This document shows positions 8,224-15,275 of a stretch of DNA of 22,119 nt, piece by piece (position 1 is the stretch's first letter; each line of letters begins with the position of its first letter). Where the stretch lies: NCBI GenBank assembly GCA_902806355.1, contig CADCWI010000088.1:1-22119 (forward strand), in the 5' to 3' direction. The notes beneath the pieces were generated by a model. That model saw only the letters and a list, made by a program, of their open reading frames with translations, was not told the DNA's origin and made no database searches. The translations under genes were made by a program, and so were the position numbers. Source of the DNA: an uncultured Thermomicrobiales bacterium. GTDB lineage: Bacteria; Chloroflexota; Chloroflexia; Thermomicrobiales; UBA6265.

Positions 8224-8301
8224 CGACATCGCTTGATACTGTGACCCGTTGGGATCCAATAAGGTGCGGGAACGGCAACGCGTCGCCTGCCGTCAATCCA
8301 C

Positions 8302-9648
8302 TCAGGAAGTGGCGGTAGCGATCTCGACGAAATGATCGATTCCGTGGCGCGTGTTGAGCTCCGTCGTCGCGAGGAGAAGGTGATTGGACAGATCCGGAGA
8401 TACTTCCCCGAGGTCGTATCCGCCGAGGATGCCGTGGTCCAGCAAGCGATCGTTCACGGACCTTGCGCTATCCGGGCACCGGACGACGAATTCGTGAAAG
8501 AATGGTGCGTCATAGCCAAGCGAGAACGCACCGCTCCCGGTCAGCCTGGATGCCAGATAATGGGCATGCTGGTACGAGGCATGGCTCACCTCGCGGAACC
8601 CGGCGGGCCCGAGTGTGGCCATGTGCACGGTCGCGGCGGTCGCCATCAAGCCCTGGTTCGTGCAGATGTTGCTCGTCGCCTTCTCGCGACGGATGTGCTG
8701 CTCGCGAGTCTGCAACGTGAGCACGTAACCGCGCTTGCCTTCCGAATCCCTGGTCACTCCGGCGATCCGGCCAGGCATCTGGCGGATGAACTTTTGGCGG
8801 GTTCCGAGAAGGCCGACATATGGACCGCCATAGCTCTGCGCCACACCGAGCGATTGTCCTTCGGCGGTGACCACATCCGCGCCAAGCTCGCCGGGTGACT
8901 TGAGCAGCCCCAGGGGTACCGGCGAGGTGCTCACGACCAGCAGTCCGCCGGCCGCCTGCACCTCCGAAGCCACGGTCTCGACATCCTCGATCGCGCCGAA
9001 GAAGTTTGGATACTGGATGACGACGCAGGCCAGGTTGTCGTTGAAGTGAGGCCGGAGATCATCGATCGTCGTCACGAACGGATTGCCCGAGCCGTGCGCC
9101 TCGATGACTTCGATGCCCGTCCCTTCGACGTAGGTGTCCAGCACACGGCGATACGCGGGGTGTACGGTGCCGGAAACGACGATCCGCGACTTCTTCCGCG
9201 ACGACGATACCGCTATCAGCGCGCCCTCAGCCATCGCCGTGGCACCATCGTACATCGATGCGTTGGCGACCTCAGTGCCCAGGAGCTCGGCCACCATCGA
9301 CTGGAACTCGTAGATGACCTGAAGCGTTCCCTGCGCAACTTCTGGCTGATACGGCGTGTACGCGGTGTAGAACTCGCCGCGCGAGAGGATCTGGCCGACC
9401 GTGGCCGGCACGTAATGCTGGTACGAGCCAGCACCGAGATAGATGTCCTCGGCCGGCGGCGTGATGTTACGATCCGCCAGCACCTGCATCCGGTGAGCGG
9501 CTTCCATTTCAGTCAATTGTGGGGGTAGGTCGAGGTGGGGAAACCGGTACTGCTCGGGAACAGGATCGAAGAGTCGATCGATCGACTCCATTCCCACTAC
9601 ATCGAGCATATCGTCACGGTCTTCCACCGTATGTGGATTGAACGTCAT
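8302..9648 (-). CDS. gcvPA: Glycine dehydrogenase (decarboxylating) subunit 1, GcvPA
   Basis: The 448-aa protein matches the N-terminal half of the P-protein of the glycine cleavage system, found as a separate subunit in many bacteria. Typical segments are YLGAGSYQHYVPATV, GEFYTAYTPYQPEVAQGTLQ, NASMYDGATAMAEG and YGGPYVGLLGTRQ. GcvPA and GcvPB together decarboxylate glycine with PLP and load the aminomethyl group onto the lipoyl arm of GcvH. The PLP-binding lysine is carried by GcvPB, which is not encoded next to it here: 271 non-coding bases and then der follow. ATG 9648 has a distant GAGGG (about 12 bases). It is the last gene of the pur/gcv run. Confidence 0.97.
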   Translation of the reverse strand: MTFNPHTVEDRDDMLDVVGMESIDRLFDPVPEQYRFPHLDLPPQLTEMEAAHRMQVLADRNITPPAEDIYLGAGSYQHYVPATVGQILSRGEFYTAYTPYQPEVAQGTLQVIYEFQSMVAELLGTEVANASMYDGATAMAEGALIAVSSSRKKSRIVVSGTVHPAYRRVLDTYVEGTGIEVIEAHGSGNPFVTTIDDLRPHFNDNLACVVIQYPNFFGAIEDVETVASEVQAAGGLLVVSTSPVPLGLLKSPGELGADVVTAEGQSLGVAQSYGGPYVGLLGTRQKFIRQMPGRIAGVTRDSEGKRGYVLTLQTREQHIRREKATSNICTNQGLMATAATVHMATLGPAGFREVSHASYQHAHYLASRLTGSGAFSLGYDAPFFHEFVVRCPDSARSVNDRLLDHGILGGYDLGEVSPDLSNHLLLATTELNTRHGIDHFVEIATATS

Positions 9649-9718
9649 GTCTGTCGGAGACCCTCTAGCATTGCTGCCCGGCCGTTGTGACGTGGGCGTG
9701 ACTCGTAGTGATTGATGA

Positions 9719-10108
9719 TCAATGACTGGCGTTGTCGGCGTATTCGGTGTACGACGACGGATCCATCAACGCTTCGACCTGCGATGGATCGGCGAGCTTG
9801 ACCTTGATCAGCCAGGCATCATCGTATGGGGAGGAGTTGATCACTTCCGGTCCATCGATCGCGGCGTCATTGCGCTCCACGACTTCGCCGTCGAGCGGTG
9901 AGTAGATATCCGATGCCGCCTTGACCGACTCGACCACACCGAATGGCTCGCCGGCGGCAACCTTCTGCCCTTCGTCTGGCAGCTCGAGATACGTGATATC
10001 ACCAAGCTCCTGCTGCGCATAATCGGTGATCCCCAGCGTCACGACATCACCGTCAAGAATTACCCACTCGTGAGTCTTCGTGTACTTCCGATCTTCCGGC
10101 GCCGGCAT
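9719..10108 (-). CDS. gcvH: Glycine cleavage system H protein
   Basis: This 129-aa lipoyl carrier shuttles the aminomethyl group between the P, T and L proteins. The lipoylated residue is K63 in FGVVESVKAASDIYSP (56-71). The N-terminal YTKTHEWV (9-16) and ITDYAQQELGDI (27-38) are diagnostic. ATG 10108 gives normal family length, with GAAGGG about 10 bases upstream. An in-frame extension of up to 19 residues is open but is not typical of the family. It lies between gcvT (123-base gap) and gcvPA (70-base gap), same strand. Confidence 0.97.
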   Translation of the reverse strand: MPAPEDRKYTKTHEWVILDGDVVTLGITDYAQQELGDITYLELPDEGQKVAAGEPFGVVESVKAASDIYSPLDGEVVERNDAAIDGPEVINSSPYDDAWLIKVKLADPSQVEALMDPSSYTEYADNASH

Positions 10109-10231
10109 TGGTCCTAATCCCTTCTCTTGCGGATACATCATACGAACGGGGCTTCGAGGCTCCACAGAAACTCATGCTCAATATAGTGCTTCGGCGCATG
10201 GCACCGGGTCAAACCGCCAGGCACATCATCG

Positions 10232-11362
10232 CTACCCTTGTCGCTTGTAAAAGGGCGTCTTTACCTGAACCGCCTCGACCGGCTTTCCCCTGACCACGAT
10301 TTCCAGTGGCTTGCCAACACCTGCACATGCCCGGTCGATCAGCGCGAGTCCAATGTTCTTCCCGAGCGTCGGTGAGAACGTGCCGCTTGTTACCTCACCG
10401 ACGGTTTGACCTTCGACCTGGACGGCGCAATGTGTCCGGGGAGCGCCACTTCGCCCGGTCGTGGTGAATCCCACCGTGCGACGCTTCGCTCCCTCTGCCT
10501 TGACTTCGGCCATCGGCCCTCGGCCGACGAAATCTCCCTTGGTCAGGCTGACAGCCCAGCCGAGACCAGCCTCATAGGGGCTGATGTCGTCGCCCAGCTC
10601 TTGTCCGTAGAGAGGCATGCGGGCTTCGAGCCGCAGCGTATCCCGAGCGCCGAGCCCGATCGGAGCGATGCCAAGTGGCTTCCCCTCTTCCAGGAGCGCA
10701 TCCCAGATCTCTCCGATCCTGCCGTTCGGGGCGTAGAACTCAAAGCCATCCTCGCCCGTATACCCGGTGCGCGCAATCCGGCACGGAACTCCAGCGATCT
10801 CTCCTTCGCTCCAGGCGAAATACGGGATGTCATCCACCGGGCTCGCCGCGACGATGTTTACGATCTCGACCGCGTTGGGGCCCTGGATCGCGATCATCCC
10901 AAGCTGGTTGGAGATGTCACTGACCGTGACGTCGAGGTCGCTTCGCCGCCTGCGCAGCTCTTGCCACCGGGCCACATCCTTGTCCGTGTTCGAGGCATTA
11001 ACGACGACCATGTAACCATCGTGACCGGCCGGTTGACGGTAGACGATGATGTCGTCTACCACTCCACCGTGATCGTTGGGCAGGAGCCCATAGATCGCCT
11101 CGCCCGGAGAGAGACGTTCGATATCGCTCGTCGTCGTGTATTGGAGAAACTCCAGGGCATCTGCCCCGGTGACGTTCACCTGGCCCATGTGACCGAGATC
11201 GAAGAGCCCCGCGGCGGTACGAACCGCCCGGTGCTCGGCGAGAATCCCCTCATACTGGATCGGCATTTCCCATCCCGCGAACGGGACGATCCTAGCTCCG
11301 AGCGTCACATGCCGGTCATGGAGCGCGGTCCGTTTCAGCGCTTCGGGGTGTTGATCCGCCAC
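10232..11362 (-). CDS. gcvT: Glycine cleavage system T protein (aminomethyltransferase)
   Basis: The 376-aa, THF-dependent aminomethyltransferase releases ammonia from the aminomethylated H protein and forms 5,10-methylene-THF. Seen are VPFAGWEMPIQYEGILAEH (26-44), GLFDLGHMGQ (52-61), GGVVDDIIVYR (99-109) with the expected catalytic aspartate, and ARTGYTGEDGFE in the middle domain. I chose GTG 11362 because GGGAG lies 6 bases before it and residues beyond it do not look conserved. An alternative in-frame GTG at 11407 would overlap the purF stop. The first gcv gene after purF, 37 bases downstream, it is likely cotranscribed with the purine genes. Confidence 0.96.
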   Translation of the reverse strand: MADQHPEALKRTALHDRHVTLGARIVPFAGWEMPIQYEGILAEHRAVRTAAGLFDLGHMGQVNVTGADALEFLQYTTTSDIERLSPGEAIYGLLPNDHGGVVDDIIVYRQPAGHDGYMVVVNASNTDKDVARWQELRRRRSDLDVTVSDISNQLGMIAIQGPNAVEIVNIVAASPVDDIPYFAWSEGEIAGVPCRIARTGYTGEDGFEFYAPNGRIGEIWDALLEEGKPLGIAPIGLGARDTLRLEARMPLYGQELGDDISPYEAGLGWAVSLTKGDFVGRGPMAEVKAEGAKRRTVGFTTTGRSGAPRTHCAVQVEGQTVGEVTSGTFSPTLGKNIGLALIDRACAGVGKPLEIVVRGKPVEAVQVKTPFYKRQG

Positions 11363-11399
11363 CAATCTCTCCCTCTGTCGTGCTCGGCCGGTACGTTGT

Positions 11400-12839
11400 T
11401 CACACACGCTCGAGCGCGAGCTTCCCGGATTCCGTATACGTTGGTACCGGATAATTTCCCGTCAGACAGCCGGTACAGAATCCCTGCTTGCCCTTGCCGA
11501 TTGCCGCGAACAGGCCATCGAGCGAAAGATACCCGATGCTGTCGGCTCCGATGTGGGCGCCAATCTCAGGCACGGTCATCCGGGCCGCGATCAGCTCATC
11601 GCGCTTTGCGAGGTCGACGCCCAGATAGCACGGCCACATCATCGGCGGCGCGTGAACGCGCATGTGGACTTCCCTGGCACCAGCCGACCGGATCAACTGC
11701 ACGATCGGGCGGCTCGTCGTTCCACGGACGATCGTGTCGTCAACGAGCACAACCCGCTTGCCCTCGACCACTTCCGGCAGCACGTTGAACTTCAGGGAAA
11801 CACCTGTCTGCCGTAGCGACTGATCCGGCTGGATGAACGTGCGCCCGATGTAGCGGTTCTTGATCAGCGCTTCCTGATACGGAATCCCGGACTGCCTGGC
11901 GTAACCGATCGCCGCCGGAGTCGCGGAATCGGGCAGACCGATGACGACATCGGCATCGACGGGGCTTTCCATCGCGAGCTCCGCGCCCATTCGCTGACGC
12001 ATCAGATGTAGCCGGCTTCCCATGATCTCACTGTCCGGCCGGGCGAAGTAGATCAGCTCGAACAGGCACATTGCCTGGGCATTCGGCTCACCAGTCCCGT
12101 GGCTGACCACGCCGAACTCACTGATCTCGACGATCTCGCCCGGTTCCACTTCCCGATCGAATTGCGCCCCAATCGTCGCGAGCGCACACGATTCCGAGGC
12201 GACCACTGGATGGCCACGCAGAGTGCCCAGGCATAATGGCCGAACGCCCAACGGATCCCGGACCGCAAACAGGCGATCCCTCGTCATGATCGCGAGGCTG
12301 AACGCACCCACCATCCGGGGCATCGCGTGCCGGATCCGCTCGGCCAACGTAACTCCGGAGGCCCGGGCGATCACCCTCGCCAGGATCTCGCTGTCCGTAG
12401 ACGACTCGAAGGTCTCGCCCGCGTGTTCCAGTTCCATTCGCAGAGCCACCGCGTTCGTCAGGTTTCCGTTATGGGCGACGGCAAGGGGGCCGAGTGAACT
12501 GTCGACCAGCATCGGGCCAGCGTTGCACTCGTTGTTCGAGCCGGACGTCGAGTATCGGGTATGCCCGATCGCGATGTGGCCACGCAATACCGAGAGGTCA
12601 TTTTCATCGAATGCCTGCGACACCAGACCGAGACGGGTCCTCAACGAGATCCCAGTGCCGTCCGACGTGGCGATTCCGGCACTCTCCTGGCCCCGATGCT
12701 GGAGGGCGTAGAGACCGAAGAACGTCAGGCGCGCCACATCTTCATCACGGGCGACGATGCCGAAGACTCCACACTCCTCGTGCGGCTTGTCGAGATTGTC
12801 GTGTCGTTCGTATGGCTGTGGCAGATTCGGGAGTATCAT
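11400..12839 (-). CDS. purF: Amidophosphoribosyltransferase
   Basis: The 479-aa enzyme catalyses the first step of purine synthesis, PRPP + glutamine to phosphoribosylamine. The nucleophile is Cys23 in EECGVFGIV, so a 22-residue propeptide must be removed. Glutaminase-domain motifs include LQHRGQESAGI (46-56) and AHNGNLTN. The PRPP-binding motif is VVLVDDTIVRGTT (363-375). Cys258, Cys404, Cys455 and Cys458 (the last two in FCTGC) correspond to the four ligands of the [4Fe-4S] cluster in the Bacillus-type enzyme, so this is probably the oxygen-sensitive iron-sulfur class. Start ATG 12839 is 6 bases after the purL stop, with GGGGAT inside the purL end, which suggests translational coupling. Confidence 0.98.
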   Translation of the reverse strand: MILPNLPQPYERHDNLDKPHEECGVFGIVARDEDVARLTFFGLYALQHRGQESAGIATSDGTGISLRTRLGLVSQAFDENDLSVLRGHIAIGHTRYSTSGSNNECNAGPMLVDSSLGPLAVAHNGNLTNAVALRMELEHAGETFESSTDSEILARVIARASGVTLAERIRHAMPRMVGAFSLAIMTRDRLFAVRDPLGVRPLCLGTLRGHPVVASESCALATIGAQFDREVEPGEIVEISEFGVVSHGTGEPNAQAMCLFELIYFARPDSEIMGSRLHLMRQRMGAELAMESPVDADVVIGLPDSATPAAIGYARQSGIPYQEALIKNRYIGRTFIQPDQSLRQTGVSLKFNVLPEVVEGKRVVLVDDTIVRGTTSRPIVQLIRSAGAREVHMRVHAPPMMWPCYLGVDLAKRDELIAARMTVPEIGAHIGADSIGYLSLDGLFAAIGKGKQGFCTGCLTGNYPVPTYTESGKLALERV

Positions 12840-12845
12840 GATTCG

Positions 12846-15128
12846 TTATCCCCAACGAGATGGGTGTGACGACACGACCGCGCTATCAATCTCCACCCGT
12901 TCTTTGTCTGCGACGATGGACAGCGCCCTTTCCGAGGCCGCCCGCAAGTCCTCGATCAGGATTGAACCGTACGATCCAAGATCGAGATTCGTCCCTCCAA
13001 CGGAACCCAGCACACGCATCGCCACATCGTGTTCGGCGGCTACCCGGGCGATCTCCCCGCACCGTGCCGGGGATGCCGTGACCAGCACGCGTGACCCACT
13101 TTCGCCGAACCACTCGGCATCCACGCGAGCCTGCTGATCCGGGGGCTCGATCACCGCGCCGATGCCCGCCGCGATCCCCATCTCGGCGAGAGCGACGGCA
13201 AGCCCGCCGCCGCTTACGTCATGCGCGGCGTGACAGAGATTCAGCCGAGCCAACTGCCTGACGCATGCCTGCACGCTCCGCTCGTCGGTGAAATCAAGCG
13301 CTGGCAACGGTCCGGCAATCCGGCCATGGATAGTCGCCAGGTAGTCGCTCCCTCCAAGGACGGGCCGACCGCTCCCTATCAGGACTACGTCATCACCATC
13401 TTGCCATGCCATCCCAAGGGTGTTGCTGACACTGTCGACTTTCCCGACACATCCGACCATCGGGGTTGGATGAATCGGAGACTGGTTGCTCTCGTTGTAG
13501 AGGCTGACATTGCCACTGACAATCGGGACGCCAAGTTCCCGGCAAGCAACACCCATTCCTTCGACGGCCCTGGCAAGCTGCCAGTTGGCGGGCGAGCGCT
13601 CGGGATTGCCAAAATTGAGGCAATTGGTGAAGCCGAGCGGCTGGCCTCCGACCATGCTCACATTCCGCGCTGATTCGACGATCGCGTGCTGGGCTCCTGC
13701 ATACGGATCAACGAAGCAGTATCGGGAATTGCAATCCATCGAGACCGCGATCGCGGTCTCGGTACCCTTGAGGCGAAGAACGGCCGCATCGCCCGCACCG
13801 GGACCAAGTACCGTGTTCGTCTGGATCGTATGGTCGTACTGCTCCCAGACGGATCGCCGGCTTCCGAGGTGTTCGGATCGCAACAGCCGAACCAGCATCG
13901 CGGGCACCTGGTCCGGGCCAATGTCCGGAATCCCGGCGAGGTCGAGCGCGACCAGCTCATCGTGCCCCTCCGGACGCCGCGAATCGACAGCGTAGCTGGG
14001 ACATTCATCGATGAATTGCGATACGGGGACGTCGGCCACGACCTCCTGGCCGTCACGGATCCGGACGATCCCGTCGTCCGTGATGCGGCCGATCCTGGCT
14101 GACCTCAGTGACCAACGATCCAGCACGCCCGCGATCTCGTCGAATCTGTCTGGTGCCGCCACCAGCACCATTCGCTCCTGGCTTTCACTGAGCATGACCT
14201 CGTAGGCAGTCATGCCGGACTCGCGCCGGGGGACGAGCGCGACATCGATATCTATGCCGACACCTCCGCGGCTCGCGCATTCGATGATCGAGCTCGTCAG
14301 CCCCGCCGCTCCCAGGTCCTGCATCGCGATGACGGCGTCACCTTGCAGAAGCTCCAGACACGCTTCCATGAGTTGCTTTTCGAGAAACGGATTGCCGACC
14401 TGGACGACTCCACGATGAGACGCTTCCGGGTCATCAACGGAGGCGAAGGTTGCTCCATGCAAACCATCCCGTCCGGTCTCGGCGCCGATGAGAACGATGA
14501 TGTTTCCGACCCCGCTCGCCTTGGCGCGAACGATCCCGTCGCTCCGGACGATGCCTACGCACATCGCGTTGACGATGGGATTGCCGTCATACGTGGAGTC
14601 GAAGCCAATTTCACCACCGACTGTCGGGATGCCCAGGCAGTTTCCGTAGCCGCCGATACCAGCCACGACATTGTCGAACAGGTACCGGTTCCGCTCGTCA
14701 TCCAGCCGGCCGAAACGCAAGGCGTCGAGAATCGCGATCGGTCGGGCGCCCATCGTGAAGATGTCGCGAACGATTCCACCCACTCCGGTTGCGGCACCCT
14801 CGTACGGTTCGACGGCGCTCGGATGGTTGTGCGACTCGACCTTGAACACGGCGGCGAGCCCGTTGCCGAGATCGACCGCTCCGGCGTTCTCACCCGGTCC
14901 CTGCAGAACCCATGGCGCATCGGTCGGAAGAGTCTTCAACAGCGAGCGCGAATGCTTGTACCCGCAATGCTCGCTCCACATCGCGCCAAACATACCGAGT
15001 TCGACAACGGAAGGCTCCCTGCCGAGCAGCTCGAGGATCTGGTGATACTCGCTATCACTCAGCGCGACATCCCGCCACTGACCCTCAGCTATCGCCAAGC
15101 GTGTGCTCCTCATCTGAACGGTCATCAT
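12846..15128 (-). CDS. purL: Phosphoribosylformylglycinamidine synthase subunit PurL (small type)
   Basis: This protein of about 760 aa is the small PurL, which works with separate PurS and PurQ to convert FGAR to FGAM using ATP and glutamine-derived ammonia. Seen are ELGMFGAMWSEHCGYKHSR near the N-terminus, FKVESHNHPSAVEPYEGAATG with the ATP/Mg histidine region, MQDLGAAGLTSSIIECASRG, and the second half with GNVSLYNES and HDVSGGGLAVALAEM. purS and purQ are not in the window. The start is uncertain: ATG 15128 (in an ATGATG pair), ATG 15113 and TTG 15146 are all in frame, and none has a recognisable Shine-Dalgarno. It is the first gene of the pur/gcv run. Confidence 0.96.
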   Translation of the reverse strand: MMTVQMRSTRLAIAEGQWRDVALSDSEYHQILELLGREPSVVELGMFGAMWSEHCGYKHSRSLLKTLPTDAPWVLQGPGENAGAVDLGNGLAAVFKVESHNHPSAVEPYEGAATGVGGIVRDIFTMGARPIAILDALRFGRLDDERNRYLFDNVVAGIGGYGNCLGIPTVGGEIGFDSTYDGNPIVNAMCVGIVRSDGIVRAKASGVGNIIVLIGAETGRDGLHGATFASVDDPEASHRGVVQVGNPFLEKQLMEACLELLQGDAVIAMQDLGAAGLTSSIIECASRGGVGIDIDVALVPRRESGMTAYEVMLSESQERMVLVAAPDRFDEIAGVLDRWSLRSARIGRITDDGIVRIRDGQEVVADVPVSQFIDECPSYAVDSRRPEGHDELVALDLAGIPDIGPDQVPAMLVRLLRSEHLGSRRSVWEQYDHTIQTNTVLGPGAGDAAVLRLKGTETAIAVSMDCNSRYCFVDPYAGAQHAIVESARNVSMVGGQPLGFTNCLNFGNPERSPANWQLARAVEGMGVACRELGVPIVSGNVSLYNESNQSPIHPTPMVGCVGKVDSVSNTLGMAWQDGDDVVLIGSGRPVLGGSDYLATIHGRIAGPLPALDFTDERSVQACVRQLARLNLCHAAHDVSGGGLAVALAEMGIAAGIGAVIEPPDQQARVDAEWFGESGSRVLVTASPARCGEIARVAAEHDVAMRVLGSVGGTNLDLGSYGSILIEDLRAASERALSIVADKERVEIDSAVVSSHPSRWG

Positions 15129-15215
15129 TACGGGGTATGTGGGCAAATTGGTGGCGGGTAATGCATGCTGAGGCGTTGCGGGCTGGCACCCTTGGGCGAC
15201 ACGCTCAACATGATC

Positions 15216-15224
15216 ATTGTATCA
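15216..15224 (-). promoter_or_regulatory. Candidate extended -10 promoter for purL-purF-gcv
   Basis: The minus strand reads TGATACAAT, a TGn extension plus TACAAT (5/6 consensus), about 88 bases upstream of the chosen purL start. No good -35 is seen, because the position is occupied by a strong G-C hairpin. The element therefore directly abuts the hairpin downstream of the VWA gene. Confidence 0.4.
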
Positions 15225-15260
15225 CCCGGCCGCCAGCACGTCGGTGCCCGCGGCCGGGTG
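15223..15260 (-). terminator. Strong hairpin between the VWA gene and purL
   Basis: CACCCGGCCGC (15223-15233) and GCGGCCGGGTG (15250-15260) are perfect 11-base inverted repeats. Inside them GCAC/GTGC (15236-15239 and 15244-15247) pair around a GTCG tetraloop, so the whole element folds into one long, very stable stem. It starts 15 bases after the VWA stop, as a terminator would. The minus-strand 3' flank is ATACAATG rather than a T-tract, so classic intrinsic termination is doubtful. It may end the AAA+/VWA transcript or act on expression of purL. Confidence 0.5.
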
Positions 15261-15275
15261 GTGTTTAGATGGTCG

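Noticed and set aside
8024..8296. 90-codon minus-strand frame in the gcvPA-der gap
   Set aside because: It overlaps the der start and contains the der promoter. The translation is rich in Ser/His/Cys/Arg with no motif, and it is not a gcvPB remnant.
9711..9723. ATTGAT/ATCAAT odd palindrome over the gcvH stop
   Set aside because: It is only 6 bases per arm, overlaps coding sequence and has no supporting context.
10180..10212. TTGACC and TATATT on the minus strand upstream of gcvH
   Set aside because: The hexamers look good, but the spacing is 21 bases, too long for a normal sigma70 promoter, and there is no TGn extension.
10406..11788. 460-codon open frame on the plus strand across gcvT and purF
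   Set aside because: It is antisense to two clear, conserved enzymes, its translation has no recognisable motif, and such long shadow frames are common in GC-rich genes.
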